This document shows, piece by piece, positions 1 to 8,467 of a DNA stretch of 64,000 nucleotides. The notes beneath the pieces were generated by a model. That model worked only from the letters and a program-made list of their open reading frames with translations. It was not told where the DNA came from and made no database searches. The position numbers and the translations under genes were made by a program. Within the stretch, counting starts at the first letter, position 1. Each line of letters opens with the position of its first letter. The DNA is from Chryseobacterium indologenes (lineage in GTDB: Bacteria > Bacteroidota > Bacteroidia > Flavobacteriales > Weeksellaceae), in NCBI RefSeq assembly GCF_002025665.1, contig NZ_CP018786.1, forward strand, positions 1,674,001 through 1,738,000, written 5' to 3'.

Positions 1-605
1 TTCGATTTGATCCCAAACCCAATCATCACCGGATTTTTGAGTGGAAGAGAAGCTACCCTGGAAAGGTAGTCCTCATTTTTTACAACGGCATTTTCATTAC
101 CTGTTGTAGAAGAAGAGCTTACTGCATACAGAAAACCTGAACTTAAAGAATCCAGATAAATCATCCTTTCATCGGACGTTTCCGGAGTTATCAGAAAAGT
201 GAAATTAAGATTATACCGCTTTAAAATATGTTGATAATTTTTCTCAAACTCAATAGGAGGAAGGTCTGGAAGGATCAATCCTGAAACACCACTTTCCGAA
301 CATGCTGCACAGAATTTCTCAAATCCGAAACTTAAAACAGGATTGATGTATCCCATCAGAATAATCGGAATTTTGATTTCATCTTTGATGGCTTTCAGTT
401 GAGATAAAAGCTTTTCGATAGTCATTCCGTTTTGTAAAGCAAGCTCGTGCGCTTTCTGGATCACGGGTCCGTCTGCCACAGGATCAGAATAAGGCATTCC
501 GATTTCGATCATATCTGCTCCGGAATCCTGAATCAGTTTTATAATATCAGCGGTATCTTCCAGATGAGGAATTCCTGCTGTGAAGTATATATTTAGTTTT
601 TTCAT
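1..605 (-). CDS. trpA: tryptophan synthase alpha subunit (partial, cut by window edge)
   Basis: Last gene of the trp operon as read here. It cleaves indole-3-glycerol phosphate to indole and glyceraldehyde-3-phosphate and channels indole to TrpB in the cytoplasm. The first ~201 residues are present. They begin MKKLNIYFTAGIP and contain the family segments DMIEIGMPYSDPVADGPVIQ (catalytic Glu and Asp region) and ILMGYINPVLSFG. The ATG is at 605-603, 87 bp after trpB, a gap holding a 14-bp tandem repeat. The C-terminus lies outside the window, so nothing can be said about completeness. Confidence 0.95.
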   Translation of the reverse strand, partial: MKKLNIYFTAGIPHLEDTADIIKLIQDSGADMIEIGMPYSDPVADGPVIQKAHELALQNGMTIEKLLSQLKAIKDEIKIPIILMGYINPVLSFGFEKFCAACSESGVSGLILPDLPPIEFEKNYQHILKRYNLNFTFLITPETSDERMIYLDSLSSGFLYAVSSSSTTGNENAVVKNEDYLSRVASLPLKNPVMIGFGIKS

Positions 606-618
606 TTTTTATTGTATT

Positions 619-690
619 AAAGTATAATGTATAAAGTATAATGTATTGAAAGTTAGGATAGGAAATACATTGTACATTTTACATCCGACA
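619..690. repeat. 14-bp tandem duplication in the trpB-trpA gap
   Basis: The unit AAAGTATAATGTAT occurs twice in perfect tandem (619-632, 633-646). It is followed by a short-period stretch of ACATT/TTTAC words (666-696). It lies inside the operon transcript between trpB and trpA and resembles a low-complexity intergenic repeat rather than a regulatory site. Confidence 0.7.
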
Positions 691-692
691 TT

Positions 693-1871
693 TTACAGAT
701 TTTTCAAATACGTTTCCATATCCTTATCTCCACGGCCGCTCAGACAAATAACGACAACATCATTTTCATTAAATTTTTTCTTGTCCAGAACAGCCAGCGC
801 ATGAGAACTTTCCAGTGCCGGAATAATTCCTTCCAGTCGGGTCAGCTCAAAAGCACATTGTAAGGCTTCATCATCATTAATACTAAAGAATTCGGCTCTT
901 TTCTCTTTAAATAAATGCGCGTGAAAAGGTCCGATTCCAGGGTAATCCAGTCCTGCGGAAATAGAGTGGGGCTCTATCACCTGTCCGTCTTCCGTCTGCA
1001 TCACAAGGCTTTTGCTTCCATGAAGAACTCCAAGCGTTCCTAAAAAGGTAGTCGCTGCAGATTTCCCTGAATTGACTCCCAATCCTCCGGCTTCAGCAGC
1101 AATGATTTTCACTTCTTTTTCCTCTACAAAATGATAAAAAGTTCCCGCAGCATTACTTCCTCCACCTACACAGGCAATCACATAATCTGGGTTTTCTCTT
1201 CCGATTTTCTCTTGAAGCTGTTCTTTAATTTCTTTTGAAATAATACTTTGAAATCTTGCCACCAGATCCGGAAAAGGATGAGGTCCCACAACGCTTCCAA
1301 TCACATAATGAGTGGTCACAGGATTGTTGATCCAGTCTCGTAATGCTTCATTCACCGCATCTTTCAGCGTTTTTGAACCTGAAGTAGCTGCTACAACTTC
1401 GGCACCCAGCATTTTCATTCTTGCAACGTTTGGGGCCTGTCTCTGAATATCAATTTCTCCCATATAGACGATACACTCCAGCCCCAGTAAAGCACATGCT
1501 GTAGCGGTAGCAACACCATGTTGTCCTGCTCCGGTTTCAGCAATAATCCTTGTTTTTCCAAGACGTTTTGCCAGTAAAACCTGTCCCAGAGCATTATTGA
1601 TCTTGTGAGCTCCGGTATGGTTGAGATCTTCCCGCTTCAAATAGATCTGTGTCTGGTATTTTTGACTTAAGTTTTTAGCAAAATAGAGTGGAGTAGCTCT
1701 TCCTACATAATTTTTCAGCAAATCCTGATATTCAGCCTGAAAATCTTCAGATTCTATGATTTCAAGATAGTTTTTTTGCAGTTCTTCTACATTAGGATAG
1801 AGCATTTCGGGGATGAAAGCACCTCCAAACTCTCCATAATATCCGTTTTCATCGGGGTTTTTATAATTCAT
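693..1871 (-). CDS. trpB: tryptophan synthase beta subunit
   Basis: PLP enzyme that condenses indole with L-serine to tryptophan, in complex with TrpA. Its 392 aa match the usual length. The N-terminal [13 protein letters not shown] is typical of TrpB. The PLP Schiff-base lysine is Lys90 in HTGAHKINN. The phosphate-binding glycine loop GGGSNAAG lies near residue 235. It starts 5 bp after the upstream GNAT gene's stop, so it is co-transcribed. Identity is not in doubt. Confidence 0.98.
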   Translation of the reverse strand: MNYKNPDENGYYGEFGGAFIPEMLYPNVEELQKNYLEIIESEDFQAEYQDLLKNYVGRATPLYFAKNLSQKYQTQIYLKREDLNHTGAHKINNALGQVLLAKRLGKTRIIAETGAGQHGVATATACALLGLECIVYMGEIDIQRQAPNVARMKMLGAEVVAATSGSKTLKDAVNEALRDWINNPVTTHYVIGSVVGPHPFPDLVARFQSIISKEIKEQLQEKIGRENPDYVIACVGGGSNAAGTFYHFVEEKEVKIIAAEAGGLGVNSGKSAATTFLGTLGVLHGSKSLVMQTEDGQVIEPHSISAGLDYPGIGPFHAHLFKEKRAEFFSINDDEALQCAFELTRLEGIIPALESSHALAVLDKKKFNENDVVVICLSGRGDKDMETYLKNL

Positions 1872-1875
1872 TTTT

Positions 1876-2421
1876 TTATTCTTTAATAGTTAAATAAGCA
1901 TTGTTTTGTGCACTCAGCTGGTTCAGTAGTTTTTTTCTTTCCTGTGAAGTATGAAAAATCAAAATATCATCATCTTCAGAATTTACCCACTCCGAACCGA
2001 TACTTTCTTTGATCATTTTGGCTTTGTCGTGGAGAATTTCTATATCACATTTTTCATAAAAGGAACGGAGATCTGAATGACAGAAACCAATCGTTTCCAA
2101 ATTTCTCCGAATGACGTTTTCCTTGAAATTCTTTACCAAAGCTGCACCATATCCTTTCTTTTTATGAGTGGCTACAAGTCCTACAGCTTCTGCAAAAGTA
2201 TATGCTGTGTCTGCTATTTGTAAGGTAAAATCAAAATTTACCCTCAAAACTGCCAATATATTTTCATCTTTATCCATCAGAAAATGAAATTCCGAATCTT
2301 TGAAAAACATCCGGAAATAGGGAGATTTCATGGTGTTCCATGCAGAAATGTCCCAAAGTTCAAGAATATGTTTTATCTCGGTTTCCGTTAGATCTTTTGT
2401 TTCTTTTATCTGATATTTCAT
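1876..2421 (-). CDS. GNAT-family N-acetyltransferase inserted in the trp operon
   Basis: This 181-aa protein has a GNAT-like fold. A central strand precedes an acetyl-CoA loop-like segment [14 protein letters not shown] (a variant of the Q/RxxGxG/A motif), followed by an [20 protein letters not shown] segment typical of the GNAT C-terminal half. The substrate cannot be told from sequence. It overlaps the preceding unknown gene by 4 bp (ATGA coupling) and ends 4 bp before trpB, so it is embedded in the trp operon between trpF and trpB, where most flavobacteria go directly from trpF to trpB. A role in tryptophan metabolism is not implied by position alone. Confidence 0.75.
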   Translation of the reverse strand: MKYQIKETKDLTETEIKHILELWDISAWNTMKSPYFRMFFKDSEFHFLMDKDENILAVLRVNFDFTLQIADTAYTFAEAVGLVATHKKKGYGAALVKNFKENVIRRNLETIGFCHSDLRSFYEKCDIEILHDKAKMIKESIGSEWVNSEDDDILIFHTSQERKKLLNQLSAQNNAYLTIKE

Positions 2422-2927
2422 GGGTTTAAACTATTAATAAATGTGAGGTGATAATCGTGCTGTTGTTTAGTAATCAGTTTTTTATAATATAATAGTTCTA
2501 TTTTGTGCATTAAATCAATTAAGGTTGCTTTATCTATTTTCGACTGATACATGGTAATGGCAATTTCCAGATTGTCAATCAGATAATAAGGATCGGAATC
2601 TTCGTAAAGCAGAAATATTTTAGCATAAATCAGTCCCAAGTCATATTTTATACTTGATCTGACATGGGTTTCCAAAAATTTATCTGAAATAATGACCAGA
2701 TAATAGCTGTTCCATAAGCTGATTCTTTCAAAAAAATACTGAATATCACTTTCTTCAAAATCTTTTATAATACAAATGAAATCGGACAATAATCCACCCA
2801 CTTCCCAATGTTCTGTAGTACTGTCGTTCTGGGCAACAAAGTGGTATAGATCCTGGATTTTTTCATTCCCAAATTTGGGTGGAAATAATGTTTTATAAAA
2901 TGTCTTCTTTAGCAAATGTATATTCAT
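2418..2927 (-). CDS. hypothetical protein inserted in the trp operon
   Basis: A 169-aa, mostly helical, soluble-looking protein with no signal peptide, membrane segment or motif I recognise. It is rich in aromatic residues (Phe, Tyr) and Ile/Leu and has a basic N-terminus (MNIHLLKKTFYKTLF). It lies between trpF (19 bp upstream) and the GNAT gene, which it overlaps by 4 bp. The overlap suggests translational coupling and possible functional linkage with the acetyltransferase, for example as partner or substrate. That is inference only. Confidence 0.65.
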   Translation of the reverse strand: MNIHLLKKTFYKTLFPPKFGNEKIQDLYHFVAQNDSTTEHWEVGGLLSDFICIIKDFEESDIQYFFERISLWNSYYLVIISDKFLETHVRSSIKYDLGLIYAKIFLLYEDSDPYYLIDNLEIAITMYQSKIDKATLIDLMHKIELLYYKKLITKQQHDYHLTFINSLNP

Positions 2928-2946
2928 CCTTGTGTGTTTTTATGTG

Positions 2947-3630
2947 TTATTTATTTTGCTGATATAAAGTTTTAAACTTTTTTATGCTGTTAATATTTTT
3001 ATTTCCGGGCTCTGTTTCAAATTTAGAATTGATATCCAAAGCAAAAGGCTGTTGTTTCAATGTATTAATATTCCCTATATTTTCCTCAGAAATACCGCCG
3101 CTTAAAAAGTAGGGCAGTGGAATTTCAAATTCATTCAGAATATTCCAGTCGAATTGTTTTCCCGTTCCACCAAAGGCTTTGCTGTCAGTATCGAATAGGT
3201 AGTAGGTAACAGGTTGCAGGTTGGAGGAAAGAGTTTGTGCTATTTTATCTTTGTTGTCAGAATCAATATTTTCTATTCTAATTGCTTTAATGATTCCAAC
3301 CTTAGGATTCAGTTTTTGTCTTAGTTCAGCAATAAAATCATTATTTTCATCACCATGAAGCTGTACAAAATTTAAATCTGCGTGCTGAACGATCTTTACA
3401 ATGATATCTACTTCTTCATTGACAAAAACGCCTACTTTTCCCTGATGATCAATGGTTGATATCTCTTCCAGCCTCAGATGATTCAAAACATATCTCGGTG
3501 ATTTTTTGTACAAGATGAAACCAAGAAAATCTACTTTCATAGAAATCAATTCCTGAATCTGATCCGGTTTTGTAAGACCGCATACTTTAAGTTGAGGTGG
3601 CAGGTTTGAGGTTGTAGGTTTGAGGTTCAT
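2947..3630 (-). CDS. trpF: phosphoribosylanthranilate isomerase
   Basis: Amadori rearrangement of N-(5-phosphoribosyl)anthranilate to CdRP; cytoplasmic TIM barrel. The conserved LKVCGLTKPDQI segment (catalytic Cys), LDFVQLHGDE-like NFVQLHGDEN and FGGTGKQFDW are present. At 227 aa it is slightly long. The first ~13 residues (MNLKPTTSNLPPQ) precede the family start and are encoded by a dispersed AACCT-type repeat (3592-3630). A second patch, SSNLQPVTY, is encoded by a similar repeat at 3195-3228. An alternative start after the repeat is not obvious, as no nearby in-frame ATG was seen, so the repeat-derived N-terminus is probably translated. Confidence 0.95.
   Translation of the reverse strand: MNLKPTTSNLPPQLKVCGLTKPDQIQELISMKVDFLGFILYKKSPRYVLNHLRLEEISTIDHQGKVGVFVNEEVDIIVKIVQHADLNFVQLHGDENNDFIAELRQKLNPKVGIIKAIRIENIDSDNKDKIAQTLSSNLQPVTYYLFDTDSKAFGGTGKQFDWNILNEFEIPLPYFLSGGISEENIGNINTLKQQPFALDINSKFETEPGNKNINSIKKFKTLYQQNK
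3195..3228. repeat. AACCT-type dispersed repeat inside trpF
   Basis: The top strand reads GTAGGTAACAGGTTGCAGG and continues as GTTGGAGG. It is made of the same heptad-like words (GGTTGCAGGTT) found between genes at 25354-25429 and 30574-30700. Here it lies in frame within trpF and encodes SSNLQPVTY. Confidence 0.6.
3592..3630. repeat. AACCT-type dispersed repeat forming the trpF start
   Basis: The top strand consists of GAGGTGGCAGG, TTTGAGG, TTGTAGG, TTTGAGG and TTCAT, a run of heptamers ending in GG. It covers the trpF initiation codon and the first 13 codons. Confidence 0.6.
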
Positions 3631-3641
3631 CGTTGATTATT

Positions 3642-4415
3642 TTAAATTTGAGACGCGAATTCTTCAAAAGCTTTGGCCGGATCTGTATTTTTCATGAAAT
3701 ATTCTCCCATCAGGAAACTGTCAAATCCTTTTTCTTTTAAAAATTGGAAATCTTCAAGGCTGTAAATACCACTTTCTGCAACAGATAAAACTTCTTTTGG
3801 AAGCTGGTTTTTCAACTGAACCGAATGCTGCAGATCCACCTTGAAATCTTTAAGATTCCTGTTATTAATACCAACTAAGTCGATTTTTGAATTAAAGTGC
3901 TTCAGTTCATCCTCCGTATGAATTTCCAGTAGAACCTCCATTTTCAGTTCATGAGCCAATTCTGTGAATTCTTGTACCTGAGAAGGTGAAAGGCATGAAG
4001 CAATCAGTAAAACGACATCAGCCCCAATACTTTTGGCTTCATAAAACTGGTATTCATCAATCATGAAATCTTTTCGCAGAATCGGAATGTTAATATTATT
4101 TCTTACATCTATAACATCATTTAAATTTCCTCCGAAAAAATCATGGTCAGTCAGGATAGAAATTCCGCTGGCTCCAAAATTTTCGTAAGCAGAAACTACT
4201 TCCAAAGGCTGTACACTATTGTTTATGATTCCTTTTGAAGGAGATTGTCTTTTAAATTCAGCGATAATACCGCTCTTATTTTTAATGGATTCTTTTAGTG
4301 AATATGTTGGTCTTCCAAAAGAGGCTGTATCTTTTAATCGGTCAGGGGAAATGCGCAATTTTGCAGAAGCAACTTCCTCTTTTTTTCGTTCAATAATTGT
4401 ATCGAGTATCGTCAT
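3642..4415 (-). CDS. trpC: indole-3-glycerol phosphate synthase
   Basis: Converts CdRP to indole-3-glycerol phosphate. The 257-aa protein has the family signature IIAEFKRQSPSKGIIN (catalytic Lys and the SPSKG motif), ILRKDFMIDEYQ (second catalytic Lys), VLLEIHTEDEL, and VGINNRNLKDF with SVAESGIYS at the phosphate end. It is a separate protein rather than a TrpC-TrpF fusion, with trpF starting 11 bp downstream. It starts 33 bp after the trpD stop, inside the operon. Confidence 0.97.
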   Translation of the reverse strand: MTILDTIIERKKEEVASAKLRISPDRLKDTASFGRPTYSLKESIKNKSGIIAEFKRQSPSKGIINNSVQPLEVVSAYENFGASGISILTDHDFFGGNLNDVIDVRNNINIPILRKDFMIDEYQFYEAKSIGADVVLLIASCLSPSQVQEFTELAHELKMEVLLEIHTEDELKHFNSKIDLVGINNRNLKDFKVDLQHSVQLKNQLPKEVLSVAESGIYSLEDFQFLKEKGFDSFLMGEYFMKNTDPAKAFEEFASQI

Positions 4416-4448
4416 TTTTTGTGTCCAGAGTTAAGTGAATGGTGACTA

Positions 4449-5480
4449 TTAATTAATCAAAAGATTAAAACTATTCAATGCTTTTCCGCTTTGAAGACTT
4501 TCCTGAGCCATTAAAAGACAGTCATCATACGTCCCGAATTTACCAGTGTTGTGTAGCGCTACTGATGCATTGGCAAGGATTACAGAGTTTTGTTGTACTG
4601 TACCATTTCCTTCCAGAATATTCATAAATATTTTTGCGGTTTCCTGAATGGAACTTCCGGCTTTAATATCTTCCAGTGTAACCGGATTGAAACCTAAATC
4701 TTCTGCAGAATAGATTTCTTCACCGTTTTTTGTAATAATCTTGCTGTCGTCGGTAAGGCTTATTTCATCATATCCGTCAAGACCGTGGACCAGAGTAAAA
4801 TCACGTTCCTCTTTCTGAAGGAGATACTGATAAATTCTTGCAATTTCCAGATTATAAACTCCAATCATTGAATATTTTGGTTTTGCCGGATTTACCAATG
4901 GACCCAAAAGGTTAAAGAATGTCCTCAATCCCAAAGATTTTCTCAATAATCCGACTGATTGCAGTGCAGGATGAAAATAAGGGGCATGTAAGAAACAGAT
5001 ATTGGCTCTTTCAAGATCTTCATTCAATTGTTCTGAACTCTTTTTAAACTGATACCCCAGTTCTTCCAGTACATTCGATGAACCTGTAGTAGTAGAAGCT
5101 CCGTAATTTCCATGTTTTGTTACTTTTTGTCCGGCTCCGGCAACTACAAAACTGGCCAGAGTAGATATATTAATGGTGTCCTTTCCGTCACCTCCGGTTC
5201 CAACAATGTCAATTGCATCACTGGCATTGATATTTACAGGAACAGCCATTTGTAATAAAGCTTCTCTGAAGCCTTCCAGTTCTTTCAATGTGATATTCCG
5301 CATCAGGAAAACACTCATAAAAGCAGTAACTTCTGCAGTGTTGAATTTATTCTGTGCAATCTCAATCATCATTGCTTTTGCTTCAGATTTTGAGAGTGTG
5401 TTATGATTGAACAGATATTGCAGTATTTCTTTCATTTGTGGTGTTTTTATGGTTGTTGAAGAGATTTCTAAGGTTTTCAT
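4449..5480 (-). CDS. trpD: anthranilate phosphoribosyltransferase
   Basis: Transfers phosphoribose from PRPP to anthranilate. The 343-aa protein has the PRPP-binding GTGGDGKDTINIST motif (residues ~94-107) and the KHGNYGASTTTGSSNVLEEL-type anthranilate site. Its ATG overlaps the trpG stop as ATGA, so I keep the upstream start. The family core begins at MKEILQYLF (residue 16), so the first 15 residues are a lineage extension or the second Met is used. Confidence 0.97.
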   Translation of the reverse strand: MKTLEISSTTIKTPQMKEILQYLFNHNTLSKSEAKAMMIEIAQNKFNTAEVTAFMSVFLMRNITLKELEGFREALLQMAVPVNINASDAIDIVGTGGDGKDTINISTLASFVVAGAGQKVTKHGNYGASTTTGSSNVLEELGYQFKKSSEQLNEDLERANICFLHAPYFHPALQSVGLLRKSLGLRTFFNLLGPLVNPAKPKYSMIGVYNLEIARIYQYLLQKEERDFTLVHGLDGYDEISLTDDSKIITKNGEEIYSAEDLGFNPVTLEDIKAGSSIQETAKIFMNILEGNGTVQQNSVILANASVALHNTGKFGTYDDCLLMAQESLQSGKALNSFNLLIN

Positions 5481-6079
5481 GACAACAGAAAGTTTTTAAT
5501 AATTACTTCTCCTTCCGGCGTTAAAATACTTTCAGGGTGAAACTGTACTCCGTGTACATCATATGTTTTGTGCTGCAAAGCCATGATCATTCCGTCTTTA
5601 TCTACAGCTGTAATTTCCAGTTCTTCCGGGAATTCTTCCGGATTTACTGCCCAGCTGTGATATCTTCCTACTTCCAATCCTGAATGTAAATCTTTGAAAA
5701 CTTTGGTGTTTTCTTTTACAATTTCAGTAGTGGTGGCTACTCCGTGGAAGATTTCAGAGAGGTTAATCAGGCTTCCTCCAAAAGCTTCGGCTATAGCCTG
5801 CTGCCCGAGACATACTCCAAGGATACTTTTTGTAGGGGCATATTCTTTAATAAGGTCTAATAAAATACCGGCTTCTTCAGGAATTCCAGGCCCGGGAGAA
5901 AGGATGATTTTGTCATATTTTCCAATCTCTTCAAGAGTAATTTTATCATTTCTTACCACATCCACTCTTTGATTCAGAACTCTTTCGATAATCTGGACAA
6001 GGTTATAGGTGAAGCTATCATAGTTGTCGAAAACGAGAACTTTAAGCTGTGGCTGTTGGGTGTTTATATTGTTGTTCAT
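5477..6079 (-). CDS. trpG: anthranilate synthase component II (glutamine amidotransferase)
   Basis: Supplies ammonia from glutamine to TrpE. The 200-aa class I amidotransferase domain has its nucleophile in GVCLGQQAIAEAFGG (Cys90), the oxyanion-hole segment ILSPGPGIPEEAG, and the catalytic His-Glu pair in VQFHPESIL. The first 13 residues (to QPQLK) extend beyond the usual VLVFDNYDSFTYNL start. It is translationally coupled to trpD by a 4-bp overlap and starts 51 bp after trpE. Confidence 0.97.
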   Translation of the reverse strand: MNNNINTQQPQLKVLVFDNYDSFTYNLVQIIERVLNQRVDVVRNDKITLEEIGKYDKIILSPGPGIPEEAGILLDLIKEYAPTKSILGVCLGQQAIAEAFGGSLINLSEIFHGVATTTEIVKENTKVFKDLHSGLEVGRYHSWAVNPEEFPEELEITAVDKDGMIMALQHKTYDVHGVQFHPESILTPEGEVIIKNFLLS

Positions 6080-6096
6080 TGCTTTTTTTGTTAGAT

Positions 6097-6123
6097 AGTT
6101 GCTGGTGATTTTTGTTGCTAATT
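6097..6123. repeat. GTTGCTGGT-type dispersed repeat between trpE and trpG
   Basis: AGTTGCTGGTGATTTTTGTT followed by GCTAATT. The same words recur at 25314-25343, 42774-42837 (reverse), 44310-44336 and 60081-60123. Confidence 0.6.
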
Positions 6124-6130
6124 GACGGAC

Positions 6131-7555
6131 TTATTTTTCAACTATTTTTTCGGCTTTTTCTACAGCTTTTTTAAGAGCATTCAGTTTGTTGTTGACTTCC
6201 TGCAGCTCACTTTCAGGAACAGATTTTGCCACAAGGCCGGCACCAGCCTGATAAAATAACGTGTTATTTTTGCTTAAGAATGTTCTGATCATGATGGCCT
6301 GATTACAGGTTCCGTTCAATCCGATAATTCCTATACAACCTCCATAGTATCCACGGGAATCTTTTTCGTATTGGTTGATCAGCTGAAGTGCTTTATGCTT
6401 AGGTGCACCGCTCAATGTTCCTTGAGGGAAAGTTGCGGAAACCATTTCAAGAGGATTGATATCGTTAGCAACATCTGCAGTCACTTCACTTACCATATGA
6501 ATCACGTGAGAGAAAAGCTGGATCTCTTTAAGTTTAGTAACGGTTACATTTTTTCCAAGCTTTCCAAGATCATTTCTAGCCAGATCTACCAGCATGGTGT
6601 GTTCTGCATTTTCTTTAGGATCAGCTTTTAAAACTTCAATAGCTTCAAGATCAGCTTCAAAGTTTCCTGTTCTTTTTGAAGTTCCGGCAATCGGATGAAT
6701 AATTGCTTTATTATTTTTAATGATTAACTGGCTTTCAGGACTTGATCCGAATAATTTATAATTTCCGTAATCAAAATAGAACAGGTAAGGGGAAGGGTTG
6801 ATATTTCTCAAAGCACGGTACACATTGAACTCATCTCCCTTAAACTTCTGTTCAAATCTTCTGCTCAGCACCAACTGGAAGACATCACCGCGCATACAAT
6901 GTTTCTGTGCTGTTTTTACCAGTTCAAGATAATCTTCATCGGTAATATTAGAGGTTTCCTCACTGGTTTTTTCAAAAGGATAAACTGGAGTATTCTGATT
7001 TTTAATAAGGTTTTCCAACAGATGAAGTTCAGATTTTACCCCATCAATAAAGTTTTCAATAATATGCATTTCATCATTGAAATGATTGATAGCAATCACA
7101 TATTGGTATAATCTGTATCTCATCACAGGAATTTCTACTTCCTTGCTCTGTGCTTTAAGATTAATGTTTTCAAAGAATTGTACCGCTTCAAAGCTTGTAT
7201 ATCCAAAAAGACTCTGAGCTGTCTGTTCAATCGGGTCATGGGTTTCTTCACATTTAAAAATTTTTCGGAACTCTTCAAATATATCTGTGATATTTCGCTC
7301 CATAATAAATTGCTTTACAGGAGCAGAAGCAGGAAGTTTGATTTCATATTCGTTGAGGTTTTTCACTTCAATTCCGGCAATAGCGTTCACCGCAATAAAG
7401 GAAAAATTATTATCAATACTCTTTGAATCTGAACTTTCCAGAAGAATGGTGTCCCGGAATTTATCCCTGATTTTAAGATAAATATTCATAGGAGTATGAA
7501 GGTCTCCCAGTGTTTTTTTCGAAACAGTTTTTATTGTAATTGTGTTGGTCAGCAT
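6131..7555 (-). CDS. trpE: anthranilate synthase component I
   Basis: Chorismate plus ammonia (from TrpG) gives anthranilate, the first committed step of tryptophan synthesis. The 474-aa protein has an N-terminal LLES motif (residues 38-41), the element known in the family for tryptophan feedback binding. The chorismate-binding domain contains GSSPESQLI, HPIAGTSKRTG, ENAEHTMLVDLARNDLGK, and GTLSGAPKHKA with the catalytic GYYGGCIG stretch. It is the first structural gene of the operon and follows the leader-peptide/terminator attenuator, so feedback inhibition and attenuation probably act together. Confidence 0.97.
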   Translation of the reverse strand: MLTNTITIKTVSKKTLGDLHTPMNIYLKIRDKFRDTILLESSDSKSIDNNFSFIAVNAIAGIEVKNLNEYEIKLPASAPVKQFIMERNITDIFEEFRKIFKCEETHDPIEQTAQSLFGYTSFEAVQFFENINLKAQSKEVEIPVMRYRLYQYVIAINHFNDEMHIIENFIDGVKSELHLLENLIKNQNTPVYPFEKTSEETSNITDEDYLELVKTAQKHCMRGDVFQLVLSRRFEQKFKGDEFNVYRALRNINPSPYLFYFDYGNYKLFGSSPESQLIIKNNKAIIHPIAGTSKRTGNFEADLEAIEVLKADPKENAEHTMLVDLARNDLGKLGKNVTVTKLKEIQLFSHVIHMVSEVTADVANDINPLEMVSATFPQGTLSGAPKHKALQLINQYEKDSRGYYGGCIGIIGLNGTCNQAIMIRTFLSKNNTLFYQAGAGLVAKSVPESELQEVNNKLNALKKAVEKAEKIVEK

Positions 7556-7583
7556 CTTATTGTTTTTTGTGAGATTAAGGAAT

Positions 7584-7616
7584 AAAAAAAGGCTTTAACG
7601 GTATCCGTCAAAGCCT
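7584..7616 (-). terminator. trp attenuator terminator
   Basis: On the minus strand, AGGCTTTGACGG, loop ATA and CCGTTAAAGCCT form a 12-bp stem followed by seven T. It lies between the leader peptide and trpE. The ascending arm can instead pair with a segment inside the leader ORF (7673-7681), the expected antiterminator. Confidence 0.9.
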
Positions 7617-7647
7617 ATATATTGTTTTTTGATTATTTCTGCTGTAG

Positions 7648-7716
7648 TTAACAACATGACAATACCTCCAGACCCGACGAAGAGTTTGAAAGCCACCACC
7701 AAATATTGTTGTTCAT
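7648..7716 (-). CDS. trpL: trp operon leader peptide (three consecutive Trp codons)
   Basis: A 22-codon ORF starts MNNNIWWWLSNSSS and ends LSCC with TAA at 7650-7648. Three consecutive TGG codons (6-8) sit 32-40 bp after the TACATTTG promoter element. An in-frame ATG three codons earlier (7725-7723) would give a 25-residue peptide and an almost leaderless start. When tryptophan is scarce a ribosome stalled at codons 6-8 would leave codons 12-15 (UUCGUCGGG) free to pair with UUUGACGGA in the terminator stem (7604-7612), allowing read-through into trpE. This matches the known Bacteroid-trp leader class by architecture. It is too short for ordinary gene calling. Confidence 0.88.
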   Translation of the reverse strand: MNNNIWWWLSNSSSGLEVLSCC

Positions 7717-7729
7717 TTTTAACATGGGA

Positions 7730-7737
7730 CAAATGTA
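7730..7737 (-). promoter_or_regulatory. trp operon promoter -7 element
   Basis: TACATTTG matches the Bacteroidota TAnnTTTG box perfectly. The start of transcription would fall at about 7725-7722, placing the leader peptide start at or within a few bases of the 5' end. No clear -33 TTG was seen. Confidence 0.75.
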
Positions 7738-7801
7738 GAAATTTTTTTAATAAAAAAACTAAAAAATATCAGAAAATACTAAAACTTAATATAGAAATCC
7801 T

Positions 7802-8446
7802 TTATTTAAGCTGCCTGAGCTCCTGTTTCAATTCTTTGATTTTTTCTCTGTATATTTTATCATTATCATATTCAACGTAATTTTCCAGTGCAGAAATGTA
7901 TTCTTTTATGAATTCCTTATTTGTTGTATCAGCTTCATATTTGATTCTGGCAGAGTTAACAGGAGCCAGTTTTGAATACTTAATATTGGCCTGCCCTTCA
8001 TCAGACTGATAATAGAGAATGACCATGTTTTTTTCATAGCCCGGAATGTATTTTACAGGAAAAGAAACTTCTGTCTGCGGAATCCTGATAGCGTTTTCAA
8101 TCGGATAAATCGCTGCGCTGGTCGTAGAGAAAAATGTTGAAATATATTTTCCATCCTGTTTTTTGACAATAGCCTCATAATCGTGGATATACATGTCGTT
8201 CAGGGTAGAATTGGTTTCTACATCCGAAGTGATAATAGCTGTGCTTTCAACACCATATTTATTTAAAAACCATGCATTTAAAAACTGTCCTCCAAATCCA
8301 TTTATTATAGCCAGTGGAATGATTGGGATCAAAAACCACGCTTTTTTGGTCAGATAGGAGAGCAATCCAAAGAACGCAAACAACAGAACCACAGTATAAA
8401 AACCATGATGGCTGGTGAAAAACAGAATTTTTGAAATTAAAACCAT
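7802..8446 (-). CDS. hypothetical membrane protein
   Basis: A 214-aa protein of unknown function. Two N-terminal hydrophobic helices (about residues 13-29 and 36-56, with a short cytoplasmic KK turn) are followed by a soluble, beta-rich domain (AIITSDVETNS and later) and a charged C-terminal coiled coil (YREKIKELKQELRQLK). The topology suggests a small inner-membrane protein with a soluble tail. It lies upstream of the trp promoter but is separately transcribed. No family name can be supported. Confidence 0.7.
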   Translation of the reverse strand: MVLISKILFFTSHHGFYTVVLLFAFFGLLSYLTKKAWFLIPIIPLAIINGFGGQFLNAWFLNKYGVESTAIITSDVETNSTLNDMYIHDYEAIVKKQDGKYISTFFSTTSAAIYPIENAIRIPQTEVSFPVKYIPGYEKNMVILYYQSDEGQANIKYSKLAPVNSARIKYEADTTNKEFIKEYISALENYVEYDNDKIYREKIKELKQELRQLK

Positions 8447-8467
8447 GGATTAAATATAATTATTTTA

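Noticed and set aside
7629..7880. Plus-strand frame opposite the trp leader
   Set aside because: It is antisense to the attenuator and has no coding signal; the minus-strand leader explains the conservation-like features.
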